Positions 21,192 to 29,934 of a stretch of 64,000 bases of DNA are shown here, piece by piece. The DNA comes from Pseudothermotoga elfii DSM 9442 = NBRC 107921 (lineage in GTDB: Bacteria; Thermotogota; Thermotogae; Thermotogales; DSM-5069). Every line of letters starts with the position of its first letter. Position 1 is the first letter of the stretch. A program made the translations under genes and the position numbers. Below the pieces are notes generated by a model, which worked only from the letters and a program-made list of their open reading frames with translations, made no database searches and was not told the DNA's origin. The stretch is taken from NCBI RefSeq assembly GCF_000504085.1, contig NC_022792.1:930001-994000 (forward strand), written 5' to 3'.

Positions 21192-21831
21192 GAAAAAGAT
21201 TGATCAATCAACGGCTAAAAGTGGTAGAGACCCGGATTCGGTTGTGCTTATTGCTGTCACAAAGGAAGCTGATATGGATTCTATCAGGCAGATACTTGAA
21301 TTTGGTATAAAAAATCTTGCAGAAAATTATGCCCAGAAACTTGTTCGAAAATCAGAGCAATTTACGAATGCCATCTGGCACTTTATTGGAAGAATTCAAA
21401 CAAATAAGCTGAAGTATATAGTTCCGAGATGCGAATACATACATTCTGTTTGGAGAGAAGAAGAATTGAAAGAAATAAACAAAATAGCGGAAAGATTCCA
21501 GAAGATTCAAAAAATTTTGATCGAAGTGAATGTCTCAGGTGAACCAACAAAGGCTGGCGTTGACCCAATCAAGCTGGAAAAGCTCCTGAAAGCTGCTTCT
21601 TCCCTTAGCGCTGTGCAAATAGTGGGATTAATGACTATGGCCCCGTACGTTGAAAACCCTCAGGAGGTTCGATGGATTTTCTCAAAGCTCAGGCAGCTTA
21701 GAGACATATATAGAAAAGATTTTCCATCCCTGGAGCATCTTTCTATGGGGATGAGTAATGATTTTGAAGTGGCGTTAGAAGAAGGAGCAACTATGATCAG
21801 AATAGGCAGAGCTATTTTTAAAGGAGAGTGA
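21160..21831 (+). CDS. yggS: YggS-family pyridoxal-phosphate homeostasis protein
   Basis: Alanine-racemase-like TIM-barrel protein that binds PLP and buffers its level; about 223 residues. Motifs: IAVTKEADMDSIRQILE with the PLP lysine, GVDPIKLEKLL, and LSMGMSNDFEVALEEGATMIRIG. AGGAGGT (21146-21152) inside ruvB selects the ATG at 21160. It is followed by yggT, the classic neighbour of this gene. Confidence 0.93.
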   Translation: MSLYENLMKVKKKIDQSTAKSGRDPDSVVLIAVTKEADMDSIRQILEFGIKNLAENYAQKLVRKSEQFTNAIWHFIGRIQTNKLKYIVPRCEYIHSVWREEELKEINKIAERFQKIQKILIEVNVSGEPTKAGVDPIKLEKLLKAASSLSAVQIVGLMTMAPYVENPQEVRWIFSKLRQLRDIYRKDFPSLEHLSMGMSNDFEVALEEGATMIRIGRAIFKGE

Positions 21832-21836
21832 GTGAA

Positions 21837-22133
21837 ATGTTCGTGATCTCTAATCTGATCCTGGCAATTGCGAAGGTTCTTCAAATTTTTATTTATTTTG
21901 AGATGACATGTGTTATTGTGTCTACGATTCTGAGCTGGATTACACCATACCACTATTATCCTTTAAGGCAATTTGTTGATGGTGTTTCTTCTATTATAAT
22001 TAAACCTTTAAGGAGGCTTATACCACCGATAGGACCGGTAGATATAACTCCAATGGTTGCTATTTTGATCCTTACCTTTCTTGATATCTTCCTTGTGAGG
22101 ACATTGATAGATTTAGCGGGGGTGCTGCGTTGA
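21837..22133 (+). CDS. YggT-family membrane protein
   Basis: A 98-residue protein with two hydrophobic segments (about 8-27 and 70-95) and the family core WITPYHYYPLRQFVDG followed by PLRRLIPPIGPVDITP. Function is uncertain; YggT proteins have been tied to division or osmotic response and co-occur with yggS, as here. AAGGAGAG spaces well to the ATG at 21837. The stop overlaps the NAD kinase start. Confidence 0.88.
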   Translation: MFVISNLILAIAKVLQIFIYFEMTCVIVSTILSWITPYHYYPLRQFVDGVSSIIIKPLRRLIPPIGPVDITPMVAILILTFLDIFLVRTLIDLAGVLR

Positions 22134-22924
22134 AACCCTCAGCAGTGATTTATTATCGGAACGACAAAGAAAAAGAAGCGAGAAATTTATCTCAAAAGAT
22201 AAGTTCACACATACTGATTAACCAGATTTGCCAGGCTGAAGAGCAAGTGATTTCTAAAGGGTGCGATTTTGTCATAGTTGTAGGTGGAGATGGAACAGTA
22301 ATAAAAGTCGCAAAGTTCACTACATGTCCTATCATTGGATTCAAGGCAGGTAGAGTTGGATTTCTTGCATCGTATAAACTTGAGGAAATAGATAGATTTC
22401 TCAAAGATCTATCGCAACAGAGATTGTTGATGGAAAAAAGATTCATGCTGACAGTGAAGGTAAATGAAGTAGATTATGATGCGGTAAATGATGTCGTTTT
22501 TCATCTTCCTTCAAGACGAATGGGAGAATTCAGGCTGTCTTTTGACGGATGCAGCGATTTACTATTTTTTGCAGACGGGATACTTATATCGACTGCAACA
22601 GGTTCAACTGCTTATAATCTATCTCTCGGAGGAGCTATTGTCACACCAGTGAGCGAGGTTATTCAAATTATGCCCATTGCTCCGTACTATTTGCAGAACA
22701 GGAGCATTGTCGTCCCAAATGAGCAAAGGATTACAGTTGATACTCTTGACATCTGTGAAGTAATTGTTGATGGCGTGATTGTGGGAAAGGTGAACTCTAT
22801 TACTGTGCAAAAATCGAACAAGCATTTCACTTTACTCAGACCCGATTATTATGATTTTTTTGCTGTGCTGAAAGATAAAGTTGGCTATGGAAAGGGTGTT
22901 ACAAATGAAGTGGATCGTGGATGA
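22130..22924 (+). CDS. nadK: NAD kinase
   Basis: Phosphorylates NAD+ to NADP+. 264 residues, normal for bacterial NadK. Motifs: VVGGDGTVIKVAK (GGDGT), GFLASYKLEEID, and DGILISTATGSTAYNLSLGG. The TTG start overlaps the yggT stop (TTGA). The last 20 bases overlap the PhoU-like gene. Confidence 0.94.
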   Translation: MKPSAVIYYRNDKEKEARNLSQKISSHILINQICQAEEQVISKGCDFVIVVGGDGTVIKVAKFTTCPIIGFKAGRVGFLASYKLEEIDRFLKDLSQQRLLMEKRFMLTVKVNEVDYDAVNDVVFHLPSRRMGEFRLSFDGCSDLLFFADGILISTATGSTAYNLSLGGAIVTPVSEVIQIMPIAPYYLQNRSIVVPNEQRITVDTLDICEVIVDGVIVGKVNSITVQKSNKHFTLLRPDYYDFFAVLKDKVGYGKGVTNEVDRG

Positions 22925-23609
22925 AAAGATGGAACTTTTTAGAAAGGCTCTCATGAAAATGGGATGGTATACTGAAAAGATGTTTTTGAATGCGATAGAG
23001 GCTCTTGAAAATAAAGACTCAAAATTGGCCAAACAAGTAATAGAAGATGACAACGTTTTGGACGGAATGGAAATTGAACTGAGAGAAGAAGCCGCGGTGA
23101 TGATGGGCATTCATACACTTATTGGCTCTCGGTTGAGATTTGTAGTTGGCAGTATTCAGCTTGCCAATATCTTTGAACGTATTGGTGACAACGCAAGGAG
23201 AATATCGCAAATTACCATCACTTTACTTAGGGAACAACCTCTGAACACCTCAGGCATTTTAAAGTTGGGAAAATTGACTTCGAATATGTTGAAAGAAAGC
23301 ATCAGACTGCTCGCAGATTTACAACCGGAAGGGGCTTTTGTGATATGTTCAAAAGATGCCGAAGTCGACGAACTATATCAGGAAATCAGAAGCGAACTTT
23401 TGAATTCCATTAGAAATAAACCAGATCAAATAGAGAAAAATATGCTTCTCGCAGAGATTGCTCAACGAATAGAGGAAATTGCGGACCTTTCAACAAATGT
23501 TGTTGAGACAGTTTTATATATAGTTACCTCAGAAGCTTATAAATGCTTTCGCGATGAAATGAAACTTTTTAAGCAAAGCGAAGGTGTTCTGTTTGGGAAT
23601 ATTGACTAA
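22905..23609 (+). CDS. phoU: PhoU-like phosphate regulatory protein
   Basis: About 234 residues forming two repeated three-helix bundles. Repeat 1 has AIEALENKDSKLAKQVIEDD with VGSIQLANIFERIGDNARRI; repeat 2 has AEVDELYQEIRSEL and AQRIEEIADLSTNVVE. The E/D-x-x-x-D metal-site pattern ERIGDNA and EEIADLS is present. PhoU proteins damp phosphate uptake signalling; no Pst genes are here, so the role may be broader. ATG at 22905 was chosen for its GAAAGGG site; GTG 22917 and ATG 22929 are alternatives. Confidence 0.82.
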   Translation: MKWIVDEKMELFRKALMKMGWYTEKMFLNAIEALENKDSKLAKQVIEDDNVLDGMEIELREEAAVMMGIHTLIGSRLRFVVGSIQLANIFERIGDNARRISQITITLLREQPLNTSGILKLGKLTSNMLKESIRLLADLQPEGAFVICSKDAEVDELYQEIRSELLNSIRNKPDQIEKNMLLAEIAQRIEEIADLSTNVVETVLYIVTSEAYKCFRDEMKLFKQSEGVLFGNID

Positions 23610-26600
23610 ATATATAATCAAACTTTCTGTGGGCCCTATGCTCATAGGCCTTGCGGGATTTGTTATTTTTGTCAGTGTTGAGATACTTTATCAACTATCT
23701 GATTTGATAGTTCGACATAGAGTTGGAATATTTGTTTTGCTGAAAGTTCTGTATTATTACCTTCCATATTTTGTGGCACTTGGGATTCCTGTTGGCATTC
23801 TGCTTTCAATATTCTGGGTTCTTTCACAGCTTTCAACAGATCATGAATTAATGGCATTGCAAGTTCATGGAATATCATTAAAAGTTTTGATTGTTCCTTT
23901 TTTGATATTATCAATAGCTTTGAGTTTTGTGACTTATGTACTGAGCGATAGAATAGTACCTTTGTACAATCAAAAGGCAGACAGTGTGATTTCGAAATAC
24001 GTCTATAAGAGACCTGAAGTATTTATAAGCGAAAATGTTCTAACAAAAATTGATGAGAGCCAGTATTTCTATGTAAAGAAGTACGACAGACAAAATGGGA
24101 TTCTTGAGGATGTAGTGCTTTTCAGAAATGAACCTTCTGAGGAGGAGATAATAACAGCAAAAAGGGTTGTTAAAGAAAAAAACAAATGGTTCATGTACGA
24201 TGGGAAAATGTACAGAGTTGATAAAGATGGTGTGCTGAGATTTGATATCAGTTTCAACAAAGTTGAGCTTGACCTTCAGGAAGATATAGAATCTATAATG
24301 CGCGTCGGCAAAACGCCAAAGGATATGAGAAGCGAGGAACTCAAGGAGCGAATAGACACTTTCAAAAAACTTGGAGTGGATCCAGCCCCGTGGATTGTGG
24401 AACTTCACACGAGATATTCGCTTTCGCTCGGGCCAGTGATAATTGTGCTTGTTGGAATTCCTCTTTCACTTATGTTCAATCTCAAGAGCAAATCATGGGG
24501 TGTGATACTGACATTTGTTATAGTCGTTTTGTATCAGGGTAGTGGAGCGTGGCTTGGCGCTATGGGAAAAGAGAGGCTGGTTGATCCAGTCACTTCGGCA
24601 TGGATGCCGAACACGATTTTTGGTGTAACAGGTGCTCTGCTCTTTTTACTCCTCGATACACCTGCCAGCTATAAAATAAAGGAAAGCCTTTCCAAGTTGT
24701 TTCTTATAGCTGTACTTTTAATTTCTTCGGTTACATTTTCTTCACAACTTCCAAATTTAACTGTGACTGCGAGTTCAGTAACTTACGATGCAACTTCACT
24801 AACATTCTCAGGAGATGTGATAGCGACTTTCAAAGAATCTCAAATTCAATGTGAATCTCTCACAGTTTATATAAACGATAAGGGTGCAGCAGAGAAAGTT
24901 TTTGCCTGCCAGGATGTCATATACAGAAAAGAAGATACACTTATCAAATCAAATACACTTTTATATACATTTTCAACTGAACATATGCTTCTTGCAAAAG
25001 TAAAAGGAGAGACAATCTACACCGATGAAGAAAAAGTTGAACACAAAATTTATTTTTATGGTAATACTATGCAAAAAGATCAGTCAGAATACGAAATAGA
25101 AAGAGGATATTTGACAACATGTGAGCTTGATCATCCACATTACAGGTTGCAGGCTTTGAATGTTGAATTAAAAGAAAATGAATATCTTGCTGCATATAAC
25201 GCAATATTTTATATACTTGATATTCCTACAATTTACTTACCTGTTTATTTTGTATCACTTAAAGATGGTCCTCAACCATTCGCGGTAAGATTTGGCTACT
25301 CGAAGGACGAGGGATTATCATTTGAAAGTGAATACAACGTTACATTCAATGATGGTAGCATAGGAGCAAAAATAGGATGGATTGAATCGGGTTCTGAAAA
25401 TGGGAGGTACGCGCAATTTGATTTGCAAAAGAAATGGAAGGATTTCAAGATAGATTCTTCTTACTATGTTCGCCAGCCACTGGATCAATCAGAAATTGAA
25501 TACAGCCTTGATAGTGTTTTTTCCTATTCGAGTGGTATTTCAACAAAAATGAGGATGCTTTTTACAGATGAAAAGAGCTATATCTATTATCAGATTTCAC
25601 CGATTAAGGAACTTTCTCTGGAACTTTCCAGATTGAGAACTTCTAATAGCGTGTACTGGGTCCTGCCATATATTACGTTGAAAAAAATATCTCTCTCTGC
25701 CTCACCTTTTTCTCTCAGTGTGAATTCTTTTTACCACAGAAGTACTGTCGAATATTCAGAAGGTTCATTGCTTGATCACCTGAAAGAAATTGACAGTCTT
25801 GGAAAACTTAACGCGACGCTTTCAATCAATCTTCCATCGCCATTCTCAACCTTTACGACGAGTTTCACGGGTTTTTATGAGATTGAGCAAATGAACTTCA
25901 CAGAGAAAACCTACCTTTTGATAGATTCGAAATTGCCTCTGAAAACGGCGAGATTTTCTCTCGCATGGATGGATTTATCTGTTACGAATAATATTTATTC
26001 TGGTGTCCGGTTATCTATTAATAAAGACCCGGCTTATAGAATAGCCGATGTTTTTGAAGCCGGATTGACACTTAAGCCATTGAATTTTTTGAGTTTCTCG
26101 ACGACATATTCCCGAACAGGTGTTCTTTCAAATGATATCTATTCTGGTTTTTCAAATTCTGAAGATGAATCTGAACTTCAGTTTCTTGCCAAGTTGAATG
26201 TGCCTACAACCTTGTTTCAATTTTCCACAACTTATGATTTACTCAATCGACAGTGGGATGATTTGATATTCAAGACGAGTACGGCATTCAAATTAGGATC
26301 AGTCGGCTTTGCCTTATACAGTAACACTGTGTACAAAACCCTCAGCGAAAAATTGTACAAAACTGATTTTGATTTCAATGTTTCCTACAAGACCCTGAAA
26401 CACACAACAGAATTTACCTGCTACTATGGAGAGCAAACACCCGTTGATTTTATTACAAATACATTGACGATAAAAGGAATGGATTTTTTCTTTATGAAAA
26501 ATCCAGATTTGAAAATCATTTATAAACTCACTCCATGGCCAGTGGATCTGCTGTCAGTAGAAGCAAAGGGTAGTTTCTATGTTGATGAAACCAGGCATGA

Positions 26601-26901
26601 ATTTTCAGGTTTATACATAAAAAGCTCTTCAAGATTTAGAATCTCTTACGATTTCTCAGGTGCAGATCCATCTTTTGGAGTTTTTCTTGATCTCTATACT
26701 GATTCATGGACCGTGGAAAGTTTTGATGTTACAGTCAAGAAAGATCTTCACTGCTGGGGTTTAATTTTCGAGGGGCAGTTTTCTGCAGACCCGGCTTTTT
26801 CTGTTGAAAAATTGGCGTTTAAATTTTATATAAAAGAATTCCCAAAAAAGAGTTTTACTGTAGATCCCGTTACCGGTGATTTCAATATGGACGTCTTTTG
26901 A
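23584..26901 (+). CDS. LptF/LptG-like permease fused to OstA/LptD-like outer-membrane module
   Basis: An 1105-residue fusion. Residues 1-370 are YjgP/YjgQ (LptF/G): six membrane helices, the DHELMALQVHGIS loop and RYSLSLGPVIIVLVGIPLS. Residues about 370-387 form another hydrophobic stretch (LFLIAVLLISSVTFSS) resembling a signal peptide. From about 390 an OstA/LptA-like region begins (SSVTYDATSLTFSGDVIAT). Then comes an LptD-like segment (TTCELDHPHYRLQALNVELK, AYNAIFYILDIPTIYLPVYF) and about 550 residues of alternating aromatic/polar strands typical of a beta-barrel. It may join transport of an envelope lipid from inner to outer membrane. The start could be GTG 23584, TTG 23593 or TTG 23602. 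Confidence 0.85.
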   Translation: MFCLGILTKYIIKLSVGPMLIGLAGFVIFVSVEILYQLSDLIVRHRVGIFVLLKVLYYYLPYFVALGIPVGILLSIFWVLSQLSTDHELMALQVHGISLKVLIVPFLILSIALSFVTYVLSDRIVPLYNQKADSVISKYVYKRPEVFISENVLTKIDESQYFYVKKYDRQNGILEDVVLFRNEPSEEEIITAKRVVKEKNKWFMYDGKMYRVDKDGVLRFDISFNKVELDLQEDIESIMRVGKTPKDMRSEELKERIDTFKKLGVDPAPWIVELHTRYSLSLGPVIIVLVGIPLSLMFNLKSKSWGVILTFVIVVLYQGSGAWLGAMGKERLVDPVTSAWMPNTIFGVTGALLFLLLDTPASYKIKESLSKLFLIAVLLISSVTFSSQLPNLTVTASSVTYDATSLTFSGDVIATFKESQIQCESLTVYINDKGAAEKVFACQDVIYRKEDTLIKSNTLLYTFSTEHMLLAKVKGETIYTDEEKVEHKIYFYGNTMQKDQSEYEIERGYLTTCELDHPHYRLQALNVELKENEYLAAYNAIFYILDIPTIYLPVYFVSLKDGPQPFAVRFGYSKDEGLSFESEYNVTFNDGSIGAKIGWIESGSENGRYAQFDLQKKWKDFKIDSSYYVRQPLDQSEIEYSLDSVFSYSSGISTKMRMLFTDEKSYIYYQISPIKELSLELSRLRTSNSVYWVLPYITLKKISLSASPFSLSVNSFYHRSTVEYSEGSLLDHLKEIDSLGKLNATLSINLPSPFSTFTTSFTGFYEIEQMNFTEKTYLLIDSKLPLKTARFSLAWMDLSVTNNIYSGVRLSINKDPAYRIADVFEAGLTLKPLNFLSFSTTYSRTGVLSNDIYSGFSNSEDESELQFLAKLNVPTTLFQFSTTYDLLNRQWDDLIFKTSTAFKLGSVGFALYSNTVYKTLSEKLYKTDFDFNVSYKTLKHTTEFTCYYGEQTPVDFITNTLTIKGMDFFFMKNPDLKIIYKLTPWPVDLLSVEAKGSFYVDETRHEFSGLYIKSSSRFRISYDFSGADPSFGVFLDLYTDSWTVESFDVTVKKDLHCWGLIFEGQFSADPAFSVEKLAFKFYIKEFPKKSFTVDPVTGDFNMDVF

Positions 26902-26958
26902 TTTGACTGAGCTGTATTTTAGTGTTATACTAAAACCATGGAATATGAAAAATAGTGC

Positions 26959-26988
26959 TTGACATATCTGATCGTTTTATGGTATAAT
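26959..26988 (+). promoter_or_regulatory. Strong sigma-A-type promoter
   Basis: TTGACA (26959-26964) and TATAAT (26983-26988) match consensus perfectly with an 18-base spacer. The expected start is about 26995, directly before a terminator-like hairpin. Confidence 0.8.
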
Positions 26989-26996
26989 ATTATTTA

Positions 26997-27025
26997 GCAG
27001 GGTTAAAGCCCTGCTTTTGTTTTTT
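26997..27025 (+). terminator. Terminator-like hairpin in the leader of the lipoprotein gene
   Basis: GCAGGG (26997-27002) pairs with CCCTGC (27009-27014), followed by TTTTGTTTTTT. It can end the upstream fusion gene transcript but also stands at the very start of the transcript made from the promoter just before it. Confidence 0.75.
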
Positions 27026-27038
27026 AGTGGGTGACACA

Positions 27039-28001
27039 ATGAAATTGATTAAATTGCTATTTTTTGTTTTTTCATTTTTTGTCGTTACTTCCTGTGTTGA
27101 AAGTACTATTACTCAAATTGATACGGATCTCATTCGTTATATTGCTGTTGCGTATAATAGGGGTCACAATCTAAGCCTGGAAGAAATCTCCAATCTCATT
27201 AGCGAAATCAGTTATGATGATGATGTACTCATAAATTACATGTACTTTGTCGGAAAGATCAGCCTTGAAGAGCTTTTACAGCAGCGTAAAGAACCTTCGA
27301 TATACGATGAGCGCATAGTTTCATATCTAAAATCCACGTTATCCGAAAACGGATCTTCAGAATTACTGATCATTGATCACTTTGATGAAAATATCCCGGT
27401 TGAAGATCCAGAAGATTTTCTGAATCCGGAAGCTCGCGTGAATGATTCGCTATCTGAAAGAGTTTATGAACTTATAAAATATGATTATTTTTCGAAAGCA
27501 ATGTTTTATCAGTGGTACAAAAAGTTTTATGATGAAGAACTTTCAGAGAGCCAGATTCGTAAATTTGCAGAGTTTCTTGTGAAGGTTGCAGAAGGTTATT
27601 CTTCTCTGACGGTAAAAAAAATAAGCCAAGTTGATTCGGAGTTTTTTCTACAAGAAGTAGATCTTGGATCTGTGCCCACAGAACTTGTGCTTGCAATTGC
27701 CTATGAGGAGTCAAGATTTTTTCCCGCTTCATTTAGATCAGAAATATCTGATGACATCTATGCTATTTCGCTTGGATTAACTCATATACTTCTCGACGCA
27801 GATTCTCTGGATATTTCATCGCAGTACAGTGACATAGGAGATGGAAATAAACGATATTGGACTTTTGAGTTGCTTGCCTTGCATTATTTTGAAGGTTTCT
27901 CAGGAGAAGATCTTCTCCAAATTCGAAGCGCCTTTCTTTTTGCGCGTACTTACCTTAGTTTGATAAAATGCAAGATAGAGTTAGAACTTTGCAAACAATA
28001 A
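27039..28001 (+). CDS. Putative lipoprotein with lytic-transglycosylase-like C-terminus
   Basis: A 320-residue protein. The N-terminus has a lipoprotein signal with lipobox VTSC (Cys17), so it should be anchored in a membrane facing the periplasm. The middle (about 25-205) is acidic and unrecognised. The C-terminal part has VPTELVLAIAYEESRFFPAS then SLGLTHILLD, which resembles the SLT (soluble lytic transglycosylase) pattern of a catalytic Glu followed by a GLMQ-like motif. The usual GLMQ is not kept, so enzymatic activity is doubtful. ATG at 27039 is preferred to GTG at 27027 because it directly precedes the signal peptide. Confidence 0.7.
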   Translation: MKLIKLLFFVFSFFVVTSCVESTITQIDTDLIRYIAVAYNRGHNLSLEEISNLISEISYDDDVLINYMYFVGKISLEELLQQRKEPSIYDERIVSYLKSTLSENGSSELLIIDHFDENIPVEDPEDFLNPEARVNDSLSERVYELIKYDYFSKAMFYQWYKKFYDEELSESQIRKFAEFLVKVAEGYSSLTVKKISQVDSEFFLQEVDLGSVPTELVLAIAYEESRFFPASFRSEISDDIYAISLGLTHILLDADSLDISSQYSDIGDGNKRYWTFELLALHYFEGFSGEDLLQIRSAFLFARTYLSLIKCKIELELCKQ

Positions 28002-28035
28002 CTGTGATAAAATCTCTCCAGCGGAGGTATCAATT

Positions 28036-29919
28036 TTGGAAGATTATCTTCAGCAACTCGATGACGAGCAAAGAACAGCTGTTTTGAAATCTACGGGCAG
28101 ATCGATAATAATAGCAGGTCCCGGCTCGGGAAAGACAAGGGTTATAACTTACAAACTTTTACACCTTTTGAAAACAGGAATAAAGCCTTCAGAAATACTC
28201 CTGGTGACATTTACAAGGGCTGCAGCAAATGAGATGATTGATAGAGCCAGGATGTTGACCGGTATTGATCTTGAAGGTATAACAGCTGGCACTTTTCATC
28301 ATATATGCAATTTAATCCTTAGAAGGTACGCCAGGAAAGTTGGCCTTTTTCCAAATTTTACAATACTTGATGAAGAAGATTCCAAAAGCCTTATAAAACA
28401 CGTTAGAACTATGGTTCTTGAAAGAACCGGAGAAATAAAGCATTTTCCTTCACATGGTGTGCTTCAGAAGATTTTCTCTTACGCTACAAATACAATGAGC
28501 ACACTTCACTCAGCTTTGTTGAAAATTAATCCAAAGTATATCGATTACGAAAAAATAATCGAAGATATATACAGAGAATATACTATCGAGAAAAGAAATC
28601 AAAATTGTGTGGATTACGATGATTTACTCGTATTTGCAGTTCAGGTGCTTCAGGACAGCGACATAAGATTGCGTGAATCGCGTAAATACAAATGGATACT
28701 TGTGGATGAATTTCAGGATACCAATATTCTGCAACTTAATTTGATAGAACTGTTGTCCAGCTTTCATAAAAACATAGTGGTTGTTGCAGATGATTCGCAA
28801 AGTATTTACTCATTTAGAGGTGCACGCTATGAGAATGTTAGAGATTTTATGAAAATAGATGGCACCAAACTTTTCAAGATCCAGACGAATTACAGAAGTG
28901 TAGAACCAATAGTGAAATTGATAAATGCAACTATACCAAAAAGGTCTGTTCCAAAAGTTCTGAGGGCAGTGAAATTTTCTGATCAAAAACCCATCGTTAT
29001 TAAAACTTCAGATAGGCAGGAAGAAGCTGCCTATGTGAGCAAACAGATTTTGAGGTTGATAGAACAGGGCTTTGATCCTGAAGAAATAGCGGTTCTTTAC
29101 AGGAGTCATTCCCACTCTCTTGAGCTTCAAATAGAACTTTCAAAGCAGCAGATAGATTTTAAAATACTTTCAGGCATTAGATTTACTGAGACAGCACATG
29201 TAAAGGATATAATAGCCTTTCTGAGAATTCTTCAGAATCCACGCGAAAAAATCTCCTGGATTAGAGTGGCAAGATTATTTCCCGGTATTGGGGCGAAAAC
29301 TGCTTCAAATCTTGCTGAACATGCTTATGGTGCCGCTTTACAGAATGATGTATCTTCAATTCTGGATGGATTCTCTCAGAAAAAAGGGCAAATTCTGGAG
29401 ATAAAGAAATTGCTTAGCGAAATGCAGGAGGAATCAACCGTCTCTGACAAAATATCCTTTCTCTATGAAAGTTTCTATCAACAGTACCTTCAGGATAATT
29501 ATCCAGATTATAAAGAAAGGCAACAGGATATAGAAAGATTGATAGAGGTAGCGCTCAGGTACAATTCCTTAGAGCATTTTTTATCTGACTTGACAGTAAA
29601 TGAAGATGTTCAGAATAATGTTTCGAAAGGGCAAAAAATTACACTCACGACAGTGCATCAAGCTAAGGGTTTGGAGTGGGATGTTGTTTTCGTAATAAGT
29701 GTTAATCCTGGAGATTTTCCAAGTTACTATGCCCTGATGGAAAATAATATTGATGAGGAAGAGAGAATTTTTTATGTTGCAATTACCAGACCAAGAAAAT
29801 TGTTGTATTTAGTTACTCAGCAATACCCATCTTCTCCATACATGTACTGGGCTAAAGCTGTTGATTTCTTGCAGAAAATACCTGAAGAATTGGTTGATAT
29901 TTATGACACCTCCTATTGA
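28036..29919 (+). CDS. UvrD/PcrA/Rep-type superfamily 1 DNA helicase
   Basis: A 627-residue SF1A 3'-5' helicase. Motif I is IIAGPGSGKTRV, Ia LLVTFTRAAANEM, II WILVDEFQDTN, III VVADDSQSIYSFRGA, IV TNYRS, V TTVHQAKGLEWDVVFV, VI RIFYVAITRPR. It lacks the long C-terminal tail of UvrD. Likely acts in repair or replication restart; recN follows 15 bases later. The start is TTG at 28036 behind GCGGAGGT. Confidence 0.92.
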   Translation: MEDYLQQLDDEQRTAVLKSTGRSIIIAGPGSGKTRVITYKLLHLLKTGIKPSEILLVTFTRAAANEMIDRARMLTGIDLEGITAGTFHHICNLILRRYARKVGLFPNFTILDEEDSKSLIKHVRTMVLERTGEIKHFPSHGVLQKIFSYATNTMSTLHSALLKINPKYIDYEKIIEDIYREYTIEKRNQNCVDYDDLLVFAVQVLQDSDIRLRESRKYKWILVDEFQDTNILQLNLIELLSSFHKNIVVVADDSQSIYSFRGARYENVRDFMKIDGTKLFKIQTNYRSVEPIVKLINATIPKRSVPKVLRAVKFSDQKPIVIKTSDRQEEAAYVSKQILRLIEQGFDPEEIAVLYRSHSHSLELQIELSKQQIDFKILSGIRFTETAHVKDIIAFLRILQNPREKISWIRVARLFPGIGAKTASNLAEHAYGAALQNDVSSILDGFSQKKGQILEIKKLLSEMQEESTVSDKISFLYESFYQQYLQDNYPDYKERQQDIERLIEVALRYNSLEHFLSDLTVNEDVQNNVSKGQKITLTTVHQAKGLEWDVVFVISVNPGDFPSYYALMENNIDEEERIFYVAITRPRKLLYLVTQQYPSSPYMYWAKAVDFLQKIPEELVDIYDTSY

Positions 29920-29934
29920 AAGGTGAGTGTCTGA

